Shown piece after piece: positions 25,723 to 33,423 of a stretch of DNA of 33,423 nt. Under the pieces are notes generated by a model. That model did not search any database, was not told the origin of the DNA, and worked only from the letters and a program-made list of their open reading frames with translations. Location: the NCBI GenBank assembly GCA_947474775.1, contig CANJKG010000004.1:1-33423 (forward strand), in the 5' to 3' direction. The first letter of the stretch is position 1, and each line of letters begins with the position of its first letter. The position numbers and the translations under genes were made by a program. The DNA comes from Caulobacteraceae bacterium (GTDB lineage Bacteria; Pseudomonadota; Alphaproteobacteria; Caulobacterales; Caulobacteraceae).

Positions 25723-27423
25723 TCACCTCGGCGGCGCGCGCGGCATCGGCATGATCACGCCGACCTCCTTGGCGTAGGCTTCGTAGGCCTTCAGGAGTTC
25801 GGCCTTGCGGGCCGGCTCCTTCGCGGACAGGTCCACGGTCTCGCCGGGGTCCTGTGCGATGTTGAACAGCCGCCAGGTCTCGTCGCCGACGTCGATGAGT
25901 TTCCAGTCGCCCTGGCGCAGGGCGCGCTCGCTGAACAGGTGGGCGCCCACCGGCTGGTCGGCCGGATAGATCCGCGCCGCCTGGCCAGTTAGGTAGGGCA
26001 TCCAGCTACGCCCGCGGATCGGCTGCACCGGCAGCTTGCCGGGCTTGTCCGTCTTCGGCGCACCGGCCAGGTCGAGCATGGTCGGCGTGATGTCCATGAC
26101 GCTGGCGAAGGTCGGGTCGATGGCGCCCGCCCTGCCCAGACCTTTGCCCGTGACGAAGGAGACGACCCGCGTGCCGCCCTCACTCACCGAGGCCTTGTAG
26201 AGCCACGACGGGGCGGTCGATGCCCCGGCCCAGCCCGGGCCATAGGCCGGGAAGGTGTTGGGGCCGCCCATGGCTTCGAACCGGGTGTCCGACCGCGCCA
26301 AGCGCGCGCGCATGGTGGCGCCGGGGGAGGTCTCGGAATCCACCGCCTCGGCGCCATTGTCGGCCAGGAAGAAGATCACGGTGTCGTCGTACTCGCCGGT
26401 CTCCTTCAGCGCCGCGATCACCCGGCCGACATTCATGTCCAGGCGATCGACCATGGCCGCGTAGATCTCCATCCGCCGCGTCAGGGACGCCTTCTGCTCG
26501 CCCGACAGGGTCTCCCAACGGGGCCCCTTGGCCATGGGGTGCGGCAGGGTCTTCGCGTCGAGCAGGCCCAACTCCACCTGCCGCTTCAGGCGCCGCTCGC
26601 GCAGCAGGTCGTAGCCCTCGTCGTAGCGGCCCTTGTATTTGGCGATGGTCTCGGCCGGCGCCTGCAGCGGGTAGTGCGGGGCGGTGAACGGCAGGTAGGC
26701 GAAGAACGGCTTCCGCCCGTCTCGGCCCTCTCGGGTCGACTTGATCTGGGCGATCAGCTCGGTGGCGAACGCGTCGGAGGAATAGAAATCCGCCGGCAGG
26801 CTGGTGAGGGTCACCCCGTTGCGGCGATAGGTGGCTCCCGACACGGAATCGCCCAGCGTGGGACTGGTCACCAGGTAGCCGCCGAAGTGGTCGTGCGAAG
26901 CCTGCACCATGACGAAGCTGTGCTGGAAGCCGCGCTTCGACGGGTCCTGGTCCGGCGTGACACCCAGGTGCCATTTGCCGGAGTACAGCGTCCGATAGCC
27001 GGCGGCGGACAGCCGCTCCGCCACGGTCTTCACGTCGGAACGCAGATAGCCCTCATAGCCGGGCTGTCCGCGCTGATTGGCGGCCACCAGCTCCGCCATG
27101 GTCCCGAAGCCGGCGGTATGGTTGTCGGCGCCGGTCAGCAGCATAGAACGCGTCGGCGAACAGGTCGGCGCGGTGTGGAAGCCGGTGAGCCGCACCCCGG
27201 CCGTCGCCAGAGCGTCGAGGTTCGGGGTTTCGATCTCCCCCCCGAAGGCGCCGATGTCGGAGAAGCCGAGGTCGTCGGCGACGATCACCAGGAAGTTGGG
27301 ACGCTTCGGCGGCTCCGCGGCCCGGGCCGCGCCTGGCCCAACGCAAAGCGCCATCGCCGAAAGGATAAGCGCCAGCGGACTCCAGCCATACCTGCGCGCA
27401 CCGGATTTGCCTGAGCCCTGCAT
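25723..27423 (-). CDS. Periplasmic type I sulfatase (arylsulfatase family)
   Basis: Product 566 residues. N-terminal signal peptide (SPLALILSAMALCVGP, cleavage near ARA-A about residue 35), then NFLVIVADDLGFSDIGAFGG with the paired metal-binding Asp50/Asp51. The formylglycine site is CSPTRSMLLTG, with Cys88 to be modified by a formylglycine-generating enzyme, not encoded here. Further motifs: GKWHLG, FFAYLPFTAPHYPLQAP and VIFFLADNGAEA. Hydrolyses a sulfate ester, substrate not specified by sequence; the long ADNGAE and GGTRVVSF segments fit arylsulfatase-A-like enzymes. ATG 27423 is preceded by GGGGGG. The longer frame to 27618 runs through the regulatory region. Divergent from the TonB receptor. 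Confidence 0.93.
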   Translation of the reverse strand: MQGSGKSGARRYGWSPLALILSAMALCVGPGAARAAEPPKRPNFLVIVADDLGFSDIGAFGGEIETPNLDALATAGVRLTGFHTAPTCSPTRSMLLTGADNHTAGFGTMAELVAANQRGQPGYEGYLRSDVKTVAERLSAAGYRTLYSGKWHLGVTPDQDPSKRGFQHSFVMVQASHDHFGGYLVTSPTLGDSVSGATYRRNGVTLTSLPADFYSSDAFATELIAQIKSTREGRDGRKPFFAYLPFTAPHYPLQAPAETIAKYKGRYDEGYDLLRERRLKRQVELGLLDAKTLPHPMAKGPRWETLSGEQKASLTRRMEIYAAMVDRLDMNVGRVIAALKETGEYDDTVIFFLADNGAEAVDSETSPGATMRARLARSDTRFEAMGGPNTFPAYGPGWAGASTAPSWLYKASVSEGGTRVVSFVTGKGLGRAGAIDPTFASVMDITPTMLDLAGAPKTDKPGKLPVQPIRGRSWMPYLTGQAARIYPADQPVGAHLFSERALRQGDWKLIDVGDETWRLFNIAQDPGETVDLSAKEPARKAELLKAYEAYAKEVGVIMPMPRAPPR

Positions 27424-27464
27424 CTCGCACCCCCCAATCCATGACCATCGACGGGCGGCGTTCT

Positions 27465-27480
27465 GGGATCGTGCGATCCC
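27465..27480. promoter_or_regulatory. Perfect inverted repeat upstream of the sulfatase
   Basis: GGGATCG-TG-CGATCCC, a 7+7 inverted repeat with a two-base centre, 42 bases before the sulfatase ATG. Its size and position fit an operator for a dimeric regulator, or a hairpin in the leader. No regulator gene is in the window. Confidence 0.45.
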
Positions 27481-27571
27481 CGCCGCCTCGTCCCCCGCGC
27501 CGATGGTTTTCCAGCGGTCCGCATCAAGGTGACATCGCGCGCCGCTCGAAGTCCAATTCGAAAGCGCCGGT

Positions 27572-27630
27572 CTCTCATAACGGCCGCAAATAGATCGCCG
27601 CCGGCCATTTATCTCCAATTCTTATGAGAG
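27572..27630. promoter_or_regulatory. Long nested inverted repeat in the sulfatase/TonB-receptor divergent region
   Basis: CTCTCATAA (27572-27580) and TTATGAGAG (27622-27630) are perfect 9-bp inverted copies 41 bases apart. Between them GGCCG and CGGCC form an inner inverted pair. TCCAATTC occurs at 27552-27559 and again at 27613-27620. The palindrome AATTCGAATT (27637-27646) lies just outside. This is the centre of the divergent gap and the natural place for joint control of both genes. Confidence 0.5.
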
Positions 27631-27667
27631 GCGAAAAATTCGAATTAGCCTTCGCCTGCCGTTTGGT

Positions 27668-27707
27668 GTCGTCTCACCTGTGCTGGACCCGAGACGGTCC
27701 AGACGAC
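27668..27707 (+). promoter_or_regulatory. Nested stem-loop in the TonB-receptor leader
   Basis: Inner stem CTGGACC (27683-27689) with GGTCCAG (27696-27702), loop CGAGAC; outer stem GTCGTCT (27668-27674) with AGACGAC (27701-27707). The two share the bases AG at 27701-27702, so they compete or stack. It lies 57 bases before the ATG. Could be an operator, an mRNA structure or a small-RNA target. Confidence 0.4.
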
Positions 27708-27763
27708 GCATCTTTGAAGCGTTCCCGACCGTCAACGTACGGTCGAATCATTGGGGGGGTGTC

Positions 27764-30685
27764 ATGCGCCACAGAGTGTTCCTGAACACGGCGGCCGGCG
27801 TGATGGCGATCGGCTCCGCCGCCTTGGCCCAGCCCGCTTCGGAGACCGAGGTCGGAGAGGTGGTGATCACCGGTTCTCGCATCGTCCGCGATGGCTATGA
27901 GGCGCCGACGCCGGTCACCGTGGCCACGGCCCAGGCCCTGAAGGCCGCGGCCCCTGGCAACCTCGCCGATGGCCTCAACCAGCTTCCCCAGTTCGGCGGT
28001 TCGATCGGACCGACCCGCCAGATCTACACCAACGTCACCGGCGCCAACCGCAGCGGCAACTTCCTGGCCCTTCGCAACCTCGGTCCCAGCCCGTCGGTAT
28101 CCGCGGGCCGCACCCTCACCATGATGGATGGGCGCAGGCTGCCGCCGACCACCTTCCAGGGTCTGGTGGACGCCGGCTCGATCCCGGAGTTGCTGGTCCA
28201 GCGGGTCGATGTGGTGACCGGCGGGGTCTCTGCGGTCTACGGCTCGGACGCCGTCGCCGGGGTCGTGAACTTCATCCTCGACAGCAGGTTCACCGGCGTG
28301 AAGGCCGAGGCCCAGGCGGGCTTCTCCAACTATAACGCCAGCGGGTTCTCCTACATCCCGGGCAAGCCGGGCCCCGGCAAGGACGGCGGGAAGAGCACGA
28401 TCAGCGACGGCAAGTCCTATAAGATCGGCGGCGCATTCGGCGCGCCCCTGTTGGACGGTCGCGGACACGTGCTGGCCAGCTTCGAGCGGACCAATCAGGA
28501 TCCGGTCAGGCGCGTGGACCGGCCCTATGGAACGGAAGGATGGGCGTTCGTCGGCAAGGCGGGCGCCGGACCGGCCGGCGCCGCGGCCAATCCCTTCTTC
28601 CTGTCGCGCAACGTCGTCCAGAACGTCAGCACCTACACCGGCAAGTTCACGGCGGGCCCGGCGGGCATCATCAACACCCTCGTCTCCGCCGACGGCAGGA
28701 CCGTCCGCCCCTGGGACGACGGCGCGCTCACGGGCGTTGCGGGGATATCGATCGGCGGCTCAGGTGACCCCAATCCGGTGACGTTGGCCCAGACCGGGGG
28801 CCTCAGGAACGACCAGGCTTTCGGCCAGGTCAGCTATGACCTCACCGAAGACGTCGCCGGTTCGGTGAACGCCACCTATTCACACAGCATCGGGAACATC
28901 GCCTCGGCCGGCGCCCAGATCTCCGGGATCCAGATGTTCAACGGCAACCCCTTCCTGCCGGCGGCGATCCAGCAGGTGATGACCGCGACCAACACGGCGA
29001 GCACGCCGTTCACCAAGCGGATGATCGACACCTATCCGATCGATGTGCGCGAAGCGAACAGCTCGCTCACCCTGACGGCGGACCTGAAGGGCAAGTTCGC
29101 CGACAAGTGGTCGTTCGAGGGCTACTATTCGTACGGCCGCACCCACAACAACTACTCGTCCATGCAGACCGAGAACAGCAAGTGGTACGCGGCCCTGGAC
29201 GCGGTGCGCGATCCGGCCACGGGCAACACAGTCTGTCGCATCACGCTCACCAATCCGACGGTCAAGCCGGGGTGCGTGCCCTACAACCCCTTCGGCCTGG
29301 ACAACGCCAGCGACGCGGCCAAGGCCTATATCGAGAGCGAATCCGCCTATGAGGCCACCCATACCACCCACATCGTCAACGCCAGCGTCTCGGGCGAGCT
29401 GTTCTCCACCTGGGCGGGGCCGATCGGGGTCTCGGTGGGCGCCGAATACCGCAAACTGCGGCTTGACCTGAACAGCAACTCCGATCCGTTCGAACCCCTG
29501 GACTACACCGGGATTCGCGGACTGCCGGCGACCCTGCCGCCCAGGTTCCTCAACACCAACCAGGGCGAGGCCCACGGCGGCACCAACGTCAAGGAGGTGT
29601 TCGGCGAAATCGCCGTTCCGCTGGCAAGAGATATGCCTTGGGCGAAGAGCCTGGAGGTTTCCGGCGCGGCGCGGCGCACCGACTATGCGCTCAGCGGTCC
29701 GGTCACCACCTGGAAGGGCGGGTTAAACTATGAGCCGTTCGAATCCCTGAGGTTCCGCGGCGCCATATCGCGGGACATCCGCGCGCCGACCCTGTTCGAG
29801 CTCTTCGCCACCGAATCGATCACCCGGGCGTCCACCCTCGATCCCTTCACCAACACCAGCGGGATCATTCCCGAGGGCCGGGGCGGCAACGCCAACCTGC
29901 AGCCCGAGATCGGCAAGACCAAGACCCTGGGGGTTGTCTATCGGCCCGAATGGGCCCCGCGTTTCGGAGTTTCGGTCGACTACTACGACATCCGGATCGC
30001 CGGCGCCGTGGGCACCCAGACCACACCGCAGATCCTGGCCGACTGTCTTGCCAGCAACGGCGCGGCCGCGGTCTGCAGCCTGATCGAGCGTCCGTTCCCC
30101 CTGACCAATCGCACGCCGGCGAACTTCCTGACCAAGGTCCGTCTGGTTCCGCTGAACCTGGCGTTCATCGAGACCAAGGGCGTGGATTTCGACGCCAACT
30201 ACAGCTTCGACCTCAGCACCCTGGTCGAGGGCAGGGTCGCGTTGCGCGCGGTGGTCAACTACGTGGACAGCTTTAAGACCCAGCTCACCGCCACATCCCC
30301 CGTCAACGAGGTGTCCGGCTGCACCTGCGTGTCGACCGGAGGGGCGCTGCCGAAATGGAAGGCGCTGGTCAGCGCCAACTACACCCACGAGGGCTTCGGC
30401 TGGCTGGTACAGGCCCGCTATATCGACAAGCTCAGGCTGGGCCCACAGGTCTATGTCCCGGACCACCTTCCGGCCTACACCTACTTCGACACCACGTTTA
30501 AGTACGACACCAAGTTCTCCGGCGTGAACACTCAGTTTTTCTTCACGGTCAACAACCTGTTCAACAAGATCTATCCGATCTGGACGGATCCAACGGCGAC
30601 TCCGGGCGGCGGCGGGCCGACCCTCTCCAGTATCTACGACGTGATGCTCCGCTACTACACGGTGGGCGTCAGGGCTCAGTTCTAG
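27764..30685 (+). CDS. TonB-dependent outer membrane receptor
   Basis: Product 973 residues. Signal peptide (MRHRVFLNTAAGVMAIGSAALAQ, given here only as a region, cleavage after ALA about residue 22), a TonB-box-like segment EVGEVVITGSRI, and a plug domain with LADGLNQLPQFGGS, MDGRRLPPT, VDVVTGGVSAVYGSDAVAGV. The rest is a beta barrel, ending in an aromatic strand YYTVGVRAQF with terminal Phe, required for outer-membrane insertion. Length and plug motifs fit the large sphingomonad/Caulobacter class used for carbohydrates and other nutrients. ATG 27764 follows GGGGGGG. Divergent from the sulfatase, with which it probably shares a substrate (inference). Confidence 0.93.
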   Translation: MRHRVFLNTAAGVMAIGSAALAQPASETEVGEVVITGSRIVRDGYEAPTPVTVATAQALKAAAPGNLADGLNQLPQFGGSIGPTRQIYTNVTGANRSGNFLALRNLGPSPSVSAGRTLTMMDGRRLPPTTFQGLVDAGSIPELLVQRVDVVTGGVSAVYGSDAVAGVVNFILDSRFTGVKAEAQAGFSNYNASGFSYIPGKPGPGKDGGKSTISDGKSYKIGGAFGAPLLDGRGHVLASFERTNQDPVRRVDRPYGTEGWAFVGKAGAGPAGAAANPFFLSRNVVQNVSTYTGKFTAGPAGIINTLVSADGRTVRPWDDGALTGVAGISIGGSGDPNPVTLAQTGGLRNDQAFGQVSYDLTEDVAGSVNATYSHSIGNIASAGAQISGIQMFNGNPFLPAAIQQVMTATNTASTPFTKRMIDTYPIDVREANSSLTLTADLKGKFADKWSFEGYYSYGRTHNNYSSMQTENSKWYAALDAVRDPATGNTVCRITLTNPTVKPGCVPYNPFGLDNASDAAKAYIESESAYEATHTTHIVNASVSGELFSTWAGPIGVSVGAEYRKLRLDLNSNSDPFEPLDYTGIRGLPATLPPRFLNTNQGEAHGGTNVKEVFGEIAVPLARDMPWAKSLEVSGAARRTDYALSGPVTTWKGGLNYEPFESLRFRGAISRDIRAPTLFELFATESITRASTLDPFTNTSGIIPEGRGGNANLQPEIGKTKTLGVVYRPEWAPRFGVSVDYYDIRIAGAVGTQTTPQILADCLASNGAAAVCSLIERPFPLTNRTPANFLTKVRLVPLNLAFIETKGVDFDANYSFDLSTLVEGRVALRAVVNYVDSFKTQLTATSPVNEVSGCTCVSTGGALPKWKALVSANYTHEGFGWLVQARYIDKLRLGPQVYVPDHLPAYTYFDTTFKYDTKFSGVNTQFFFTVNNLFNKIYPIWTDPTATPGGGGPTLSSIYDVMLRYYTVGVRAQF

Positions 30686-30741
30686 AGCCTGTTTGGTTCG
30701 AATGGGATCGAGAACCCGGTCTGGGGAGTTCGTGCGGGGAT

Positions 30742-30758
30742 AGGCGTTCAAGACGCCT
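30742..30758. terminator. Hairpin between convergent TonB receptor and PEP-CTERM genes
   Basis: AGGCGT-TCAAG-ACGCCT, a perfect 6-bp stem with five-base loop, in the 87 bases between the converging stops at 30685 and 30773. It is followed by GGCTTTG rather than a clean T run, so termination on either strand is plausible but not certain. Confidence 0.5.
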
Positions 30759-30772
30759 CCTCCGCGGCTTTG

Positions 30773-31303
30773 TCACGCCTTGGCGCGGGCCGGGCGGCGG
30801 CGCTGGGCGCGCACAGCGGCGCCGGCCATGCCGACGCCCAGGATCATCATCGCCCAGGTGGCGGGCTCGGGAACCGCGAGGCTGTCTACGACCGAGACGC
30901 GCAGGGTGGCCTGCTGGTCGTCCAGGATGATGGAGTTGTGGAGGCCGGGCGCCGTCAGCGCGCCGGGAGCGAACAGGTAGGTGTACTGGTTGCTGACGTC
31001 CGAGAACCAAAGCTCGATGGCGGCCAGCCCAGTGCCTTCGTAGTCGGTGAACAGCTTGGCCATCGAGCAGTCGACCGTGTCCGGGCCCAGGGTGGTCACG
31101 CAGTGCGGCAGGTTCACCCCGTTGATGACGACGGCGCCCACGGGCCCCGGCATCTCGATGAAGCCGGTGAATGAGCCGCTGAACTGGTTGTCGAAGGACG
31201 ACAGGGTGTTGAAGTCGTAACGCAGCCAGGTGGCCGCCTGGGCCGCCTGGCCGGCGAGGAATGTGAGCGCCGCAATGGTCGCGGCGATAGCCAGCCTACG
31301 CAT
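30773..31303 (-). CDS. PEPxxWA-CTERM sorting-domain protein
   Basis: Product 176 residues. Signal peptide (MRRLAIAATIAALTFLAG, cleavage near AQA-A about residue 23), then a beta-rich body with two cysteines (LPHCVTTL, DTVDCSM) and the C-terminal sorting signal PEPATWAMMILGVGMAGAA followed by AQRRR (residues 145-170). This tripartite tail (PEP, hydrophobic helix, Arg cluster) is recognised by an exosortase, which cleaves and anchors or releases the protein, often into matrix or extracellular polysaccharide. No exosortase is in the window. A promoter and a strong GGAGAGG ribosome-binding site precede it. Confidence 0.92.
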   Translation of the reverse strand: MRRLAIAATIAALTFLAGQAAQAATWLRYDFNTLSSFDNQFSGSFTGFIEMPGPVGAVVINGVNLPHCVTTLGPDTVDCSMAKLFTDYEGTGLAAIELWFSDVSNQYTYLFAPGALTAPGLHNSIILDDQQATLRVSVVDSLAVPEPATWAMMILGVGMAGAAVRAQRRRPARAKA

Positions 31304-31307
31304 TGGG

Positions 31308-31355
31308 CCTCTCCATCGATCGCCGCTTATCAGGGTGAAGGATACGATGGGTCAA
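31308..31355 (-). promoter_or_regulatory. Promoter and ribosome-binding site of the PEP-CTERM gene
   Basis: Minus strand: TTGACC (31355-31350) as -35, an 18-base spacer, GATAAG (31331-31326) as -10, and GGAGAGG (31314-31308) as ribosome-binding site four bases before the ATG at 31303. The -35 element falls between inverted copies GGATAC (31340-31345) and GTATCC (31362-31367), which could be an operator. Confidence 0.5.
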
Positions 31356-31393
31356 CCACATGTATCCTCACAGGCGAGCGCGTTACGCCCCTG

Positions 31394-31429
31394 AGAACGC
31401 CCGCTTCCTCTCGCTGCGGGCGCTGTTCT
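31394..31429. terminator. Probable terminator hairpin after the MFS operon
   Basis: AGAACGCCCGC (31394-31404) pairs with GCGGGCG-ct-GTTCT (31416-31429), giving 7+5 bp with a two-base bulge and an 11-base loop. A further perfect inverted repeat CCGCGAC-GA-GTCGCGG (31431-31446) stands between it and the MFS stop at 31451. No T tract is seen, as is common in high-GC genomes. Confidence 0.5.
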
Positions 31430-31450
31430 GCCGCGACGAGTCGCGGCCGA

Positions 31451-32728
31451 TCAGGGGTAGTGACGGGCCGCGTAGCGCATGCCCGCCAGGCTGTGCAGGC
31501 CCGCCCAGGCGGACACCGCCATGCCGATGGTCAGGGCGATATGGAGCTGTCCCCCGAAGCCGTCGCTGATCATGCCCACGAAGAACGGTCCGAAGCCCGC
31601 GCCAACCGCCGCCAGGATCTGCGCTAAGGCGATCACCGCGCCGCGCATGGCCGGCGGAGTGATCCCGGTGAGCACGGTGTAGGTGGGCGCCATCCACGCG
31701 CCGGCGCAGAGGCCCGTCGCCAGCGCCATGGCGACGGCCAGCCACGCCGTGGGAGCCAGGGTGAAGGCGATCCCGATCGGGGCCATGGCCAGCATGGCGA
31801 TCGTCGCCACATAGCCCGCGCGATGGGGCTTCTTGCGCGCGAACCAGTCGGCGATGAATCCCGAGGCGAACGCCGACATGGCCTGCAGCACCCCATGGCC
31901 CAGCGCGCCCACGACGCCCACTTCCTTGAGGTCGAAACCGTGGGTGCGCATGAAGTAGGACGCCTGCCAGGTCGCGAAGCTGCCGTTCACGCCGGATGCC
32001 AGCATGCCGCTGATCGCGATGTTGAGGACAGCGGGCGTGGAGACCACGAACGCCACCACCACGCCTAACGGCGGCGCCTTGGCCGGGCTCGCCACGCCAT
32101 CGGCGCCGCCACGGCGGGGCTCGCGCAAGGTGAGCAGGCAGAGCAGCGCCAGCAGCAGTCCTGGAACCCCCGCGAAGAAGAAGGTGGCGCGCCAGCCGTA
32201 CTCGGCGGCGATGTAGCCGCCTCCGGCGAAGGCCAGGAAGCCGCCCAGGCCGGTGGCCACATAGAAGATGCCTATGGCCGAGCCCCGGCGTTCCTTGGGC
32301 ACGATGTCGGAGATCAGGGCCATGGAGGTCGGATGCCCGCCGGCCTCCGCCGCGCCCACGCCCATCCTGGCGGCGATCAGCCCGCCGATCCCGGTGGCGA
32401 AGCCCGCGAGCGCCGTGAGGCTCCCCCAGCAGGCCACCAGGATCGCCAGCAGGCGGACCCGGCGGGTGCGGTCGATCAACAGTCCCACCGGCAACATCGC
32501 GAGCACAAAGGCCAGGGTATAGAAGAGTGTGATCGCCCCCATCTGGGTGTCGGTAGCCCCGAACTCCTCGCGGATCGGCTCGGTCACCACGCCGACGATC
32601 TGCCGGTCCACCGAATGGCACGCATAGATCAGCAGCATCAGGATCAGGGCGTAGTACTGCGCCTTCTTGCTGGCGTAGAAGGTGTCGGCGTCCTCGCCGC
32701 CACGGTGCTTGGCTTCGGCTTCGGTCAT
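31451..32728 (-). CDS. MFS transporter, downstream copy of a tandem pair
   Basis: Product 425 residues with about 12 membrane segments. After a charged N-terminus (MTEAEAKHRGGEDADTF), the first helix YALILMLLIYACHSVDRQIVG is followed by the MFS signature LPVGLLIDRTRRVRLL between helices 2 and 3, and RMGVGAAEAGGHPTSMALISD in helix 4/5. The central loop is TLREPRRGGADGV. Resembles the spinster/hexuronate-like MFS proteins common near TonB receptors. Its ATG overlaps the stop of the upstream paralogue by four bases (ATGA). The in-frame extension to 32980 is inside that paralogue. Substrate unknown. Confidence 0.92.
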   Translation of the reverse strand: MTEAEAKHRGGEDADTFYASKKAQYYALILMLLIYACHSVDRQIVGVVTEPIREEFGATDTQMGAITLFYTLAFVLAMLPVGLLIDRTRRVRLLAILVACWGSLTALAGFATGIGGLIAARMGVGAAEAGGHPTSMALISDIVPKERRGSAIGIFYVATGLGGFLAFAGGGYIAAEYGWRATFFFAGVPGLLLALLCLLTLREPRRGGADGVASPAKAPPLGVVVAFVVSTPAVLNIAISGMLASGVNGSFATWQASYFMRTHGFDLKEVGVVGALGHGVLQAMSAFASGFIADWFARKKPHRAGYVATIAMLAMAPIGIAFTLAPTAWLAVAMALATGLCAGAWMAPTYTVLTGITPPAMRGAVIALAQILAAVGAGFGPFFVGMISDGFGGQLHIALTIGMAVSAWAGLHSLAGMRYAARHYP

Positions 32729-33423
32729 TTGGTGGCCCCGTTGTACCGCGCCGCGTAGCGCACGCCCGCCAGGCTGTGAAGGCCGGCCCAAGCGGCGACG
32801 GCCATGCCGATGCTGAGCGCGATGTAGAGTTGGCCGCCCAAAGCATCGCTGATCACCCCGGTCACGAAGGGACCGAAGCCGGCCCCTATGGCGGCCATGA
32901 TCTGCACCAGGGCGATGGCCGAACCGCGCATGTTGGGTCGGGTGATCGACAGCAGCAGGGTGAAGGTGGGCGCCATCCATGCGCCCGCGAAGATGCCCGT
33001 GGCCAGCGCCATGGCCACCGCCACCATCGGGTCGGAGGCCAGGGTGAAGGCGACCCCCAGGGGCGCGATCATCAGCATGGCGATGGTGGCCGCATAGCCT
33101 GAGCGGTTGGCGCGCTTGCGGGCGAACCAGTCGGCGGCGAAGCCGGAGGCGAAGGCGCCGATCGCCTGCGCGACGCCGTGGCCCAGGGCGCCGACGATGC
33201 CGACCTCCTTCAGGTCGAAGCCATGGGTGCGCATGAAATAGGACGCCTGCCAGGTGCCGAAGTTGACGTTCACCGAGGACGCCAGCATGACGCTAAGCCC
33301 GAGGTTCAGGGCCGCCGGCGTGCCCAGGACGAATTTCACGGTCGTCATGAACGGCGGCGCCTTTTCCGCTGTGACGTCGGTGCCATGCTCGGTTGCGCCG
33401 CGCCGTGGCTCGCGCAGGGTGAA
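32725..33423 (-). CDS. MFS transporter, upstream copy, 5' end beyond the window
   Basis: The last 232 residues are visible; the frame is open to the edge and begins FTLREPRRGATEHGTDVTAE, which matches the central loop of the downstream copy (LTLREPRRGGADGV), so the missing part is the N-terminal half. The C-terminal six helices are closely similar to the other copy: both contain TWQASYFMRTHGFDLKEVG, GALGHGV and AWAGLHSLAG. The two came from a tandem duplication and are translated from one message. Substrate unknown. Confidence 0.9.
   Translation of the reverse strand, partial: FTLREPRRGATEHGTDVTAEKAPPFMTTVKFVLGTPAALNLGLSVMLASSVNVNFGTWQASYFMRTHGFDLKEVGIVGALGHGVAQAIGAFASGFAADWFARKRANRSGYAATIAMLMIAPLGVAFTLASDPMVAVAMALATGIFAGAWMAPTFTLLLSITRPNMRGSAIALVQIMAAIGAGFGPFVTGVISDALGGQLYIALSIGMAVAAWAGLHSLAGVRYAARYNGATK

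Larger units (their letters stand above)
27424..27763. other. 340-bp divergent regulatory region
   Basis: No gene is supported here. The sulfatase and TonB-receptor frames both extend into it without similarity. It is locally less GC-rich than the rest of the window, particularly 27540-27660, and carries the four inverted-repeat elements listed separately. Confidence 0.6.

Overview
The window is high-GC alphaproteobacterial chromosome, most likely Caulobacterales and in my judgement Phenylobacterium or a close relative. The grounds are: exact LexA boxes of the alphaproteobacterial type (GTTC-N7-GTTC); the hemC / hemD / mitofilin-like / hemY order; an Rsm22-type methyltransferase behind acetyl-CoA synthetase; a large TonB-dependent receptor; and a PEPxxWA-CTERM protein. 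The genus is inference. No insertion sequence, integrase, CRISPR array or rRNA gene is visible.

Left part (1-12.6 kb), mostly housekeeping: the first codons of a probable DEAD-box helicase, a small unknown gene and dapB (all minus strand); divergently maeB, a YegD-like Hsp70-family protein and an NAD-dependent epimerase (plus); a LexA-box-controlled gene of unknown function with a second LexA box upstream (minus); a two-domain M16 zinc-protease lipoprotein (minus); and an acs-rsm22 pair (minus, one base between the genes).

Middle (12.6-23.8 kb): a DUF2939-like lipoprotein, a creatininase-family amidohydrolase and an SDR (plus) converge on a minus-strand run tsaD-gpsA-yciI-Rieske ferredoxin. 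Divergent from tsaD is the heme cluster hemC - TPR/glycosyltransferase-like gene - hemD - mitofilin-like - hemY. The TPR gene is cut by an in-frame stop codon. An ornithine cyclodeaminase-family gene follows on the minus strand.

Right part (23.9-33.4 kb), more accessory and transport-related: an exported AbgB-like M20 peptidase, a tRNA-Thr(CGT), a periplasmic sulfatase divergent from a TonB-dependent receptor across a 340-bp region full of inverted repeats, a PEPxxWA-CTERM secreted protein with a recognisable promoter, and two tandem paralogous MFS transporters, the upstream one running off the window. Sulfatase plus receptor suggests scavenging of a sulfated or sulfonated compound, which is inference from neighbourhood.

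The most notable observations are the two LexA boxes around the uncharacterised coiled-coil gene at 6.0-6.7 kb, whose 3' end carries REP-like sequence and whose upstream region holds a 28-nt near-copy of part of the epimerase gene; the broken TPR gene inside the heme operon; and the structured divergent region between sulfatase and TonB receptor.
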